15,026 nt of DNA from SMXL01 sp036985715 (GTDB taxonomy: Bacteria > Bacteroidota > Rhodothermia > Rhodothermales > UBA10348). The position numbers and the translations under genes were made by a program. How positions within the stretch are numbered: the stretch's first letter is position 1; each line of letters starts with the position of its first letter. Shown here in pieces: positions 7,254 through 14,425 of the stretch. Where the stretch lies: assembly GCA_036985715.1 (NCBI GenBank), contig BTQE01000084.1, positions 1 through 15,026 of the forward strand, written 5' to 3'. The notes under the pieces are model-generated. The model did no database searches. It saw only the letters and a program-made list of their open reading frames with translations, and was not told the origin of the DNA.

Positions 7254-7607
7254 TTACTTGATACCTTGCCGGGCAGCGTCTAAGGTCGGGAACTGGCGAA
7301 ACACTTTATATGTGCGCGTCAGTTGAACCACTACCTGAACCGGTCGAGATACCGAAGCAAATACAACCTGGCCACTCAGTGGAGACACCTGGCGATACAG
7401 AGAGAAGATCGAGCCGAGGCCCGTAGAGTCGAGAATGCCCGTGTCAGTAAAGTCCAGAATAAAATTCTGTACACCATTTCGGACTTGTTCCTGAGTCGTG
7501 TTCTTGAATTCCGCTGCATTGCGAAAGTCAAGAGCCTTCCCAATTCTGATGACTGCCGTGTCACTGGTGACAGGTTCAACGATAAAATCCATTGCGGATA
7601 CTTGCAT
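7254..7607 (-). CDS. STAS-domain anti-sigma factor antagonist
   Basis: This is a 117-residue single STAS domain of the SpoIIAA/RsbV type. The motif FTDTGILDSTGLGSI places the phosphorylatable Ser at residue 61. In this family the unphosphorylated form binds the RsbW-type kinase and frees its target, while the phosphorylated form cannot. The N-terminal region (AVIRIGKALDFRNAAEFK) and C-terminal helix (LDAARQ) are typical and the length is normal. The ATG at 7607 is the longest reasonable start; a second ATG at 7592 (MDFIVEP) is equally good by family comparison. It is first in the operon with the kinase and phosphatase genes, so the promoter should lie in the 234-bp divergent gap upstream. Confidence 0.93.
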   Translation of the reverse strand: MQVSAMDFIVEPVTSDTAVIRIGKALDFRNAAEFKNTTQEQVRNGVQNFILDFTDTGILDSTGLGSIFSLYRQVSPLSGQVVFASVSRPVQVVVQLTRTYKVFRQFPTLDAARQGIK

Positions 7608-7841
7608 GGCCGTTTGTGAGCTAGTTATTCAACGTAATACCTGTCGAGATTATCGGCACACGGACCAGAACCTAAAGCCGTCTGAGGTACGTAAAATGCT
7701 CAGCAAAACGGATTTTCACTCTTATGAAGTGATATAGAATAGAAGAGTTACCAGTAAATGAACCCGGCACCAATATACGCCTCCAGTTCTGCCTATTGAC
7801 CGATTTCTATCTACAAGCGCCAGAAAAACAATGAGTAGCCC
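7608..7841. other. Divergent intergenic region
   Basis: This 234-bp gap separates the minus-strand STAS operon from the plus-strand B3/B4 gene and must hold promoters for both. I see no convincing TAnnTTTG box on either strand and no RNA gene. A weak ACTCTT/AAGAGT inverted pair with a 19-nt loop lies near 7719-7750. A short plus-strand reading frame that enters from inside the STAS gene looks non-coding. Confidence 0.5.
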
Positions 7842-8537
7842 ATGATCTCGATACATCACGACGGTCCTACGCTCCTTAGACTCGGTTTTATAAAGGCGGA
7901 AGCCCTGAAAATGGACGCGATTCCCGAAGGGTTTGAAACCAGACTTGAGAGCCTGCTTCAGTCCCGCAGGGAAGGGTTGTCGGAAACAGAGGATTCCTGG
8001 CGCCAGTCTGTCAGGGATATTTTGAGGAACGGGACGTATAAGCCCACCGGGCGCGGCAAGCCGGCCAGTGAGTATCTGATTCGTGCATCTGCGGAGGAAA
8101 AATTTCCCAGAATCAACGCACCCGTAGATGTGTGCAATTATATCAGCCTTTTTTCCCTTCTTCCGGTTTCTGTCTGGGATCTGAATAGGGCCGGTTCCAG
8201 TGATTACACGGTTCGACTAGGTTTCGAGGGTGAGGATTACGAGTTCAATGCAGTCGGGCAGAGGATCGATTTGAATGATCTGGTTGTCGGATGCGCTGTT
8301 TCGAATGATCGCCCCGACGGACTTCCCGTTGTTAATCCCGTAAAAGATAGTTTGGCCACCAAGACCTCAGACAGAACCCAACGAGTCGGTGCCATCATCT
8401 ATGCCCGAAATGACGACGGCCCAACTGGACCATTGGAAACGATATGCGATCTATTTCGTGACCTCTTATCCATGTGCGGAGAAGAATCGGTGGTGGCATC
8501 GTGCATTGTGCTTCCGGGGTTGACGGTTCGGATTTAA
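7842..8537 (+). CDS. Free-standing B3/B4 (tRNA-editing-like) domain protein
   Basis: This is a 231-residue soluble protein that fits the B3/B4 domain found in the beta chain of phenylalanyl-tRNA synthetase, where it hydrolyses mis-charged Tyr-tRNA(Phe). Marks include YKPTGRGKPASEYLIR, FPRINAPVDVCNYISLFS followed by LPVSVWDLNRAG, then an E-x-Y-x-F-x-x-x-G-Q segment, NPVKDSLATKTSDRTQRVG and a final IIYARND strand. Free-standing members are widespread in bacteria and mostly uncharacterised; a tRNA or amino-acid quality-control role is inferred from the domain only. The ATG at 7842 gives the usual length of about 230. It is separated from lptC by 151 bp containing tandem repeats, so it is probably not in the same transcription unit. 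Confidence 0.82.
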   Translation: MISIHHDGPTLLRLGFIKAEALKMDAIPEGFETRLESLLQSRREGLSETEDSWRQSVRDILRNGTYKPTGRGKPASEYLIRASAEEKFPRINAPVDVCNYISLFSLLPVSVWDLNRAGSSDYTVRLGFEGEDYEFNAVGQRIDLNDLVVGCAVSNDRPDGLPVVNPVKDSLATKTSDRTQRVGAIIYARNDDGPTGPLETICDLFRDLLSMCGEESVVASCIVLPGLTVRI

Positions 8538-8610
8538 TCGGTGGATCGGCGTATCATGCGACATCGATTTCGGGAAAGCCGGCAGGTTTGGAGACGCAGA
8601 TCACAGCACG

Positions 8611-8666
8611 CGGACGACTCCGCACAGACCACAGTACACGGACCACTCCGCAAAGACCACAGTACA
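8611..8666 (+). repeat. Two 28-bp tandem direct repeats upstream of lptC
   Basis: Units at 8611-8638 and 8639-8666 are identical at 26 of 28 positions and directly adjacent, with core ACTCCGCA.AGACCACAGTACA. A degenerate partial unit (CGCAGATCACAGCACG) sits at about 8595-8610. The block ends 22 nt before the lptC ATG, so it lies in its leader or promoter. It could be a binding site array or simple slippage. Confidence 0.85.
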
Positions 8667-8688
8667 ATCACGATACAGTCACGCTAAG

Positions 8689-9267
8689 ATGAGGAGACCT
8701 GAATCGCTATTCCGGTCAGTGTTGCTCGTTCTGATCCTGGCGAGTGGAATCGGTTGTCGAGAACGAGAGTCACCTGTTTCCGTGGCGTCGCTTCGAGCGG
8801 AGGAAGATCCTGATCAAGAGACCTGGAATCCAGAATTATTCATCAGTGAAGAGGGTGTCCCTCGCATTCACTTGAGAGCACGATACCTTGCTCGGTACGA
8901 TAGACCGGACAGTACATATATGATTCTCTCCGGTACGGAAGATGGAGTCGTTCGTGTTCGTGTCGACCTCTTTGATGCTGAGGGTGATTCATCAGCCACC
9001 GTGGTCTCCGATCGATTGACATACTATGATCGCGAAAAGCGATTCGTGGCAAGGGGCAACGTGGTTGTAACGACACAGGACGGTTCGAGGCTCGAAAGTG
9101 AGCATCTTGCCTGGTCCGATCGTGATCACAAGGTGAATACACCCGGACTTGTCAGGTACATAACCACGAATCAGATCGTGACGGGATACGAGCTGGAGGC
9201 CAACGAGGATTTGACGGAAGTCAAAATATCCCGAGGAACCGCGATTCTCACACCTGAAGAGCAATGA
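8689..9267 (+). CDS. lptC: LPS export protein LptC (lipoprotein form)
   Basis: This is a 192-residue protein with an N-terminal hydrophobic segment (SVLLVLILASGIGC) ending in a lipobox-like Gly-Ile-Gly-Cys at about residue 23, so it is probably lipid-anchored, as LptC-type proteins of Bacteroidota often are. The rest is the beta-rich OstA/LptC jellyroll: VRVDLFDAEGDSSATVVSDR, LTYYDREKRFVARGNVVV, then SRLESEHLAWSDRDHKVNT and the closing YELEANEDLTEVKISRG. LptC passes LPS from the LptB2FG transporter to the LptA bridge. Its stop overlaps the ATG of the OstA-like gene in an ATGA, and an LptB gene follows, which supports the assignment. Confidence 0.88.
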   Translation: MRRPESLFRSVLLVLILASGIGCRERESPVSVASLRAEEDPDQETWNPELFISEEGVPRIHLRARYLARYDRPDSTYMILSGTEDGVVRVRVDLFDAEGDSSATVVSDRLTYYDREKRFVARGNVVVTTQDGSRLESEHLAWSDRDHKVNTPGLVRYITTNQIVTGYELEANEDLTEVKISRGTAILTPEEQ

Positions 9268-10802
9268 TGCACTCGCCAGGATTTTCAACTCGAACTAAAA
9301 ACTGCTTTGTTCTAGCGTGTTTTTTGGCGTTCTGGATTTCGCAAGACAGTTTTGCCCGGCAGGAGCAGTCGGGGGAAGACGTAGTCGTTCAGTGGGACGA
9401 AGCTGAACAATCTATCGTAGATGGTGTCGAGATCATCCGCCTGATTAACGCCAGGGTTCGTCAGGGTGAGACGTTCCTTCGGGCAGACCGCATGACAGAT
9501 GAGGGTGCAAACGTTCGTCTATTTACGGGAAATGTGCAGATCGTAGAGCGAGGGGACACGGTCTATGCCGACGTACTTCGATATGACAGCGATACGAAAG
9601 TAGGGTATGCCACCGGTACGGTTCACATGACCGATGGCGCGGTATCGCTTCACTCCACGTCGGCGGCGTATTACTCTGACGAAAAGCGGACCGAATTTGA
9701 TGCAGGAGTTCAGTACGCAGATAGTCTTACCCTTCTGACGGCGCATCGAGGGGTCTACTGGTCAGAGGATTCACGTGCAGTTTTTTCGGGAGATGTGCGC
9801 CTTCGTCAGAATGATCTGTACGTAGAAGCGGATTCTGTGAGCTATTCCAGAGAGGACGATGTTTTTTTTGCAGAGGGAAATGTGGTCATCGACCGATTGG
9901 ATGGCGAGCCCGAGGACGCTGATAGGGCTTCCTGGGTTGGCCCTACCAACGAGATTCTGGGATTTTTAGATGCGGATGCTCGGTCGCTGTTGTTCAGCGA
10001 TTCCGTACGGCACGACGGAAAGGTCGATTCGAGTTGGGTCTCCGGAAGGGTCCTTCTACTTCGAACGCAAAACGGAGCGTCGGGGACGGATTCATTAATG
10101 GTGATGGCTCAGTCAATGATTCTGAGCCGAAGCGCGGAAGGCGATAACGTGATCGCCAGAGACTCTGTGTCAGTTGTTGAGACGAATTTCAGTGTAATGG
10201 GTGATTCCCTCGTATATGATCGACTAAGGAGTGATCAGGATGACCGTTTGGAAACGCGCATGTTTGGAGATCCAATTGCCTGGTTGGCCGATTCTCAGAT
10301 TTCAGCAGACAGCCTGCAGGTGTGGGGTAAGGCCAGCGCAAACGATTCATTATTGGCATCGGGTAACGTTTTTGTTGCCAGTTTGGATACGACTATCAAT
10401 AGAATTCAGCAGTTGAAGGGAAAATCTCTGAATGCCTATTTCGAGAGCGACACGCTCAAGACGATGAAGGTCAGTCCTAACGCCGAGGCCCTGTATTATA
10501 TTGAGCCCGATCCCGGTGAACCCACCGTGGCCATCCATTCGACGGCCGATCGAATAGAATTTACGTTCGAGGAGGGTGCCATTATGGATGTGCGCGCGGT
10601 GAGTGGGGTTCGAGGGACATTTTACCCCGAGAATCTGATTGACCGGGCTCAAAATCTTGCGGGATATACGTGGCAGCCCGATCGGCGACCGAAAAGAAAA
10701 ACGATGCTGGAAGAGTTGAGCAGAAGAAATACATATCGGATCGGTCGAAAACGATCGACAATTGTTCTGGTTGACCCAATTGAATCGGAGAATCGCGAAT
10801 AG
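9264..10802 (+). CDS. OstA-like periplasmic LPS-transport protein (LptA-related)
   Basis: This is a 512-residue exported protein. A signal peptide (FVLACFLAFWI core, with cleavage likely near DSFA-RQ) leads into repeated beta-strand units of the OstA/LptA jellyroll: phrases such as ADRMTDEGANVRLFTGNVQI, ADVLRYDSDTKVGYATGTVH, and EADSVSYSREDDVFFAEGNV recur every 30-50 residues. This is much longer than E. coli LptA (about 185 residues) and resembles the large OstA-like proteins of Bacteroidota, probably a longer bridge for LPS across the periplasm. It starts in a 4-nt overlap with lptC and ends 20 nt before lptB. There is no LptD beta-barrel domain, and the C-terminus is basic and ends without a strand. 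The exact division of labour with LptA/LptD is inferred. Confidence 0.87.
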   Translation: MMHSPGFSTRTKNCFVLACFLAFWISQDSFARQEQSGEDVVVQWDEAEQSIVDGVEIIRLINARVRQGETFLRADRMTDEGANVRLFTGNVQIVERGDTVYADVLRYDSDTKVGYATGTVHMTDGAVSLHSTSAAYYSDEKRTEFDAGVQYADSLTLLTAHRGVYWSEDSRAVFSGDVRLRQNDLYVEADSVSYSREDDVFFAEGNVVIDRLDGEPEDADRASWVGPTNEILGFLDADARSLLFSDSVRHDGKVDSSWVSGRVLLLRTQNGASGTDSLMVMAQSMILSRSAEGDNVIARDSVSVVETNFSVMGDSLVYDRLRSDQDDRLETRMFGDPIAWLADSQISADSLQVWGKASANDSLLASGNVFVASLDTTINRIQQLKGKSLNAYFESDTLKTMKVSPNAEALYYIEPDPGEPTVAIHSTADRIEFTFEEGAIMDVRAVSGVRGTFYPENLIDRAQNLAGYTWQPDRRPKRKTMLEELSRRNTYRIGRKRSTIVLVDPIESENRE

Positions 10803-10822
10803 TAGCTGCATAGCGCAATCTT

Positions 10823-11890
10823 ATGGCCATAGCAGAAATCGAACGGGCGCTTGATCACTTCAAGAGCGGAGACCCGGAAGCCGCAATTCCGATTCTTGAG
10901 GAAGTGATTGAGTTGATTCCCACGTACGTAATCGCACACGTACTGCTCGCTCAAGCCTATGAAGCATGTCTGCAAGAAGAAAAATCGGTTCGGGCATGGC
11001 GCCAGGCGTATCGGATGATTCCCAATAGTCCGATTCTTCCATCAGGAGATTCGGAGAAGGAGGAATATGATTCGTTTTTCTCAAAATTGGCAGACGTATC
11101 TGCGGGTCGCGCTCCCTCGCCCGGAACGACGTTCGACGATAAAATAGATCCTGATGCTATTTCGCTTAGGGTCACCGATTTAATCAAACGATATAGAAAA
11201 CGTGCCGTTGTCAAGGCTGTCGAGCTTGAGGTTAGACAGGGAGAAATAGTTGGTCTATTGGGTCCGAATGGAGCCGGGAAGACAACGACGTTTTATATGA
11301 TCGTAGGCATGGTGCGTCCCGACGGCGGAAGTGTTTTCCTTGGAGATCAAGACATCACGACCCTTCCAATGTTTCAGCGAGCGCGAAGGGGGATCGGGTA
11401 TCTAGCCCAGGAAGCGTCAATCTTCACCCATCTGACGGTGGAGGATAATTTACACGCTGTGCTGGAGTATCAGTCTTTGACCAAGGCCGAAAGAGTGGAC
11501 CGCGTATCCGAGCTCATAGTGGAATTTGGTTTGGAACGAATTCGAAAATCAAAAGGGTACATGCTCAGTGGAGGCGAACGTCGACGGACCGAAATTGCTC
11601 GTGCCCTGGCTACGAGGCCACAGTTTTTCCTTCTGGACGAACCTTTTTCCGGCGTCGATCCGATCGCTGTCGAAGACATTCAGAATATTGTCGCAGGTCT
11701 GAAATCTCGCGGTATTGGTGTCCTGATCACCGATCATAATGTACACGAGACGCTTGCAATCACGGATCGTGCATATCTGCTCTACGAAGGTAAGATTCTA
11801 AAGCAGGGCACCGCCGAAGCCCTGGCCGCCGATCCGGAGGTTAGAGAGCGATATCTGGGCGAGAAATTTACCCTGGAACGATATCGCTAA
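10823..11890 (+). CDS. lptB: LptB ATPase with an N-terminal TPR domain
   Basis: This is a 355-residue protein. Residues about 114-355 form a complete LptB: Walker A GPNGAGKT (147-154), Q-loop Gln196 in GIGYLAQEASIF, signature LSGGE (248-252), Walker B with FLLDEPFSGVDP (Asp272, Glu273) and H-loop His305 in ITDHNVHETLAITDRAYL. LptB powers extraction of LPS from the inner membrane with LptF and LptG. E. coli LptB has 241 residues, so the first about 112 residues are extra: two helical hairpins of TPR type (ALDHFKSGDPEAAIPILEE, then AHVLLAQAYEACLQEEKSVR) and a Ser/Gly/Pro linker. There is no break in frame and no good start at the ABC domain, so a real fusion is most likely. It follows the OstA-like gene by 20 nt. 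Confidence 0.93.
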   Translation: MAIAEIERALDHFKSGDPEAAIPILEEVIELIPTYVIAHVLLAQAYEACLQEEKSVRAWRQAYRMIPNSPILPSGDSEKEEYDSFFSKLADVSAGRAPSPGTTFDDKIDPDAISLRVTDLIKRYRKRAVVKAVELEVRQGEIVGLLGPNGAGKTTTFYMIVGMVRPDGGSVFLGDQDITTLPMFQRARRGIGYLAQEASIFTHLTVEDNLHAVLEYQSLTKAERVDRVSELIVEFGLERIRKSKGYMLSGGERRRTEIARALATRPQFFLLDEPFSGVDPIAVEDIQNIVAGLKSRGIGVLITDHNVHETLAITDRAYLLYEGKILKQGTAEALAADPEVRERYLGEKFTLERYR

Positions 11891-11960
11891 CGGAACCCCA
11901 AAGATGAATCGGGGTCTACATTTGCTTCATTTTTTGATGGCAAAGCCCATAAATCGAGCA

Positions 11961-11966
11961 TATAAT
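11961..11966 (+). promoter_or_regulatory. Possible -10 element very close to the tyrS start
   Basis: A perfect TATAAT ends 7 nt before the tyrS ATG, in an AT-rich 83-bp gap after lptB. If used, transcription would start at about the ATG and give a leaderless message. A -35-like TTGATG lies 21 nt upstream, which is longer than the usual 17, and the lineage may not use this consensus. The call is weak. Confidence 0.25.
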
Positions 11967-11973
11967 CGCCAAA

Positions 11974-13251
11974 ATGGCTACCAACGTATACGATGAATTC
12001 GAGTGGCGTGAACTGCTATACGACGCCACGCCGGATTTACGCGAAATACTGGGCAAGGACTCACTGACCGCCTACATCGGATTTGATCCGACCGCCTCCA
12101 GTCTCCATGTCGGATCTCTCGTACCCATATTGGGACTTGCGCGGCTACAGCGATTTGGTCACACACCTATCGCTATCGTGGGTGGCGGCACAGGCCTCAT
12201 CGGTGATCCAAGCGAACGCACGGCAGAAAGACAGCTTCTCGACACGGAAAAGGTGGAGGAAAACCTGGCCGGTATCCGCGGTCAACTGGAGCGATTTCTT
12301 GATTTCGATGCAACGTCCAATGCAGCTCAGATCGTAAACAACCTGGACTGGCTGGGCACGGTCCGGATGATCGACTTCCTCCGTGATATCGGTAAGTATT
12401 TCACCGTGAACTACATGCTCGCGAAAGAATCGGTCAAACGCAGAATAGAGGCCGAGGATGGTATCTCGTATACCGAATTCACGTACATGATGCTCCAGGC
12501 CTATGACTATCTCCAGCTATACGATCGGTATAACTGTACTCTTCAGTTGGGTGGAAGTGATCAGTGGGGAAATATTGTAGCCGGGGCGGATTTGATCCGC
12601 CGGCTTCGCGGTGAACGGGCCCACGGTCTCGTGTTTCCGCTGGTCACGAATGCCGCTGGTACGAAATTCGGAAAGTCGGGAGCCGGAAACGTCTGGTTGG
12701 ATCCGAAGCGAACTTCACCGTACCGATTTTATCAGTACTGGCTCAATACCGATGATCGCGACGTTGTCAGTTTTTTGAAGTACTTCACGTGGCTTTCCAA
12801 AGAAGAGATTGACGATCTTGCCACCGGCGTGACTGATAATCCCGAAAAACGATCCGCACAGCACGCGTTGGCCCATGCTATGACCGAAATGGTACATGGA
12901 GGTCCTGAACTAAGTCGTGCGCAACAGGCTTCCCGCGTTATGTTCGGTGAGGCGATGGATTCGCTCTCGATTGCCGATATTTTGGACGTTTTTGAGGACG
13001 TTCCGTCGAGTGATATAGAACGAGGAAAATTTGACGGAGAGGGAATCGGCTTACTCGATCTTTTGGCTGACAGCGGGCTGACGGCGTCAAAGGGAGAGGC
13101 TCGGCGACTCGTACGGTCCGGGGGAGCGTACATGAACAATATTCGACAGAATGATGAACACGTCCGTGTAACGGTCAATGACCTCATTGAGGGGAAACTC
13201 GTCGTGCTCAGGAAGGGTCAGAAAAACTATAGAGTGGTCCAGGTCATTTAG
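11974..13251 (+). CDS. tyrS: Tyrosyl-tRNA synthetase
   Basis: This is a 425-residue class I aminoacyl-tRNA synthetase that charges tRNA-Tyr. The start gives the normal N-terminus. The HIGH-type motif is HVGS (45-48) inside YIGFDPTASSLHVGSLVPI, and GGGTGLIGDPSERTAER follows. The KMSKS equivalent is KFGKS (231-235). An S4 RNA-binding domain occupies about 357-425 (LLDLLADSGLTASKGEARRL, then GGAYMNN, ending GKKNY-type VLRKGQKNYRVV). The length agrees with bacterial TyrRS of the E. coli type. It begins 83 bp after lptB and ends 32 bp before the DAHP synthase gene, so it could share a transcript with the latter. No T-box or other leader structure was seen in the gap upstream. Confidence 0.97.
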   Translation: MATNVYDEFEWRELLYDATPDLREILGKDSLTAYIGFDPTASSLHVGSLVPILGLARLQRFGHTPIAIVGGGTGLIGDPSERTAERQLLDTEKVEENLAGIRGQLERFLDFDATSNAAQIVNNLDWLGTVRMIDFLRDIGKYFTVNYMLAKESVKRRIEAEDGISYTEFTYMMLQAYDYLQLYDRYNCTLQLGGSDQWGNIVAGADLIRRLRGERAHGLVFPLVTNAAGTKFGKSGAGNVWLDPKRTSPYRFYQYWLNTDDRDVVSFLKYFTWLSKEEIDDLATGVTDNPEKRSAQHALAHAMTEMVHGGPELSRAQQASRVMFGEAMDSLSIADILDVFEDVPSSDIERGKFDGEGIGLLDLLADSGLTASKGEARRLVRSGGAYMNNIRQNDEHVRVTVNDLIEGKLVVLRKGQKNYRVVQVI

Positions 13252-13283
13252 TCCATCCTGGGCGAACTGGGGGAATACGATTC

Positions 13284-14315
13284 ATGGTTGTAATCATGCA
13301 GTTTGGCGCGACGGAGTCACAGATCGAAGCCGTCATTGACCAGCTCAGCGAGAACGGATTTGATGTGCATCGTTCGAGCGGCAGCCAGCAGACCGTCCTC
13401 GGGGCGATAGGTGTACAGCCTGACTTTGATATCCGCCACATCAGATTGCTCGAAGGAGTTGGAGATGTCCACCGGGTTACCGAACCGTTCAAGTTTGCCA
13501 GCAGAACCTGGAAGAAGGAAAACTCAATTATCCGTGTCGGGGATGTTGAGATTGGTAGCGACGATGTTGCCGTAATGGCAGGACCGTGTTCGATCGAGAG
13601 CGAAGATCAAATTGAGAAGACAGCCGCTCACGTAGCCTCGTGTGGCGCTACGATACTCCGAGGCGGTGCATTCAAACCTCGATCATCGCCGTATTCGTTT
13701 CAGGGACTGGGTCTACCAGGACTCAAGCTCATGCGTGCGGCCGCCGATCGCCACGGACTCCACGTGATTACCGAGGTCATGGATGTGGCCCAGCTGGAAT
13801 CCGTTCTCCCATTGACGGATATCGTTCAGGTCGGGGCTCGAAATATGCAGAATTATACGTTGCTCAAAGGTCTGGGAAAAATCAGAAAGCCGGTCCTGTT
13901 GAAGCGAGGACTCATGGCTACGATCGAGGAGTGGCTCATGAGTGCTGAGTACATAATGGCCGAAGGCAACCAGGAAATTATTCTCTGCGAAAGAGGAATC
14001 AGAACGTTTGAAACGTACACGCGCAATACGCTCGACCTTTCAGCCGTACCCGTAGTGAGAGCCAAAAGTCACTTGCCCATCATCGTTGATCCCAGCCACG
14101 GGACGGGCCTCCGAAACAAAGTCATTCCAATGGCGCGAGCGGCCATAGCCGCAGGTGCAGATGGCCTTCTAATTGAGACTCATCCCGATCCGGAACATGC
14201 CAGGAGCGACGGACCTCAATCGCTCTATTTTGATCAGTTTGTAGAATTAATGCGCCAGATATCGCTCATCGCAGAGGCGATAGGACGCTCAGTAGGACAG
14301 GTTCAGGCCACGTAG
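13284..14315 (+). CDS. aroF: 3-deoxy-7-phosphoheptulonate synthase, type I-beta
   Basis: This 343-residue enzyme condenses phosphoenolpyruvate with erythrose-4-phosphate, the first step of the shikimate pathway. Residues 1-70 are the ferredoxin-like regulatory domain typical of the Thermotoga-type enzyme (MVVIMQFGATESQIEAVIDQ), which mediates feedback inhibition by aromatic amino acids in characterised homologues. The barrel then shows AGPCSIES with metal ligand Cys102, RGGAFKPRSSPYSFQG (Arg126, Lys131), VLLKRGLMATIEEW, and DPSHGTG with metal ligand His272. There is no fused chorismate mutase domain. The ATG at 13284 has a G-rich stretch about 10 nt upstream. The 32-bp gap from tyrS suggests co-transcription, and its product route also leads to tyrosine, so pairing with TyrRS may be meaningful. 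Confidence 0.96.
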   Translation: MVVIMQFGATESQIEAVIDQLSENGFDVHRSSGSQQTVLGAIGVQPDFDIRHIRLLEGVGDVHRVTEPFKFASRTWKKENSIIRVGDVEIGSDDVAVMAGPCSIESEDQIEKTAAHVASCGATILRGGAFKPRSSPYSFQGLGLPGLKLMRAAADRHGLHVITEVMDVAQLESVLPLTDIVQVGARNMQNYTLLKGLGKIRKPVLLKRGLMATIEEWLMSAEYIMAEGNQEIILCERGIRTFETYTRNTLDLSAVPVVRAKSHLPIIVDPSHGTGLRNKVIPMARAAIAAGADGLLIETHPDPEHARSDGPQSLYFDQFVELMRQISLIAEAIGRSVGQVQAT

Positions 14316-14425
14316 ACCACCATATGGCTTCGAACAGGCCCGTAGACGTGTTAGTGGCGCGAATTTTGCGGAAGCCCGGTCCCAGGAGGTAGGTGGGTTC
14401 AAAAGGGAGTGTTGAATACAATATT

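Noticed and set aside
8595..8670. The tandem repeats as a CRISPR array
   Set aside because: The units are directly adjacent with no spacers, only two full copies exist, and there are no cas genes.
11895..11940. ACCCC/GGGGT hairpin after lptB as an intrinsic terminator
   Set aside because: The stem is only 5 bp with an 11-nt loop, and the T-run lies about 15 nt away rather than directly after the stem.
14316..14425. A glmS ribozyme in the leader
   Set aside because: The gap is short and I see none of the conserved core; the ribozyme is also typical of Firmicutes rather than Bacteroidota-like genomes.
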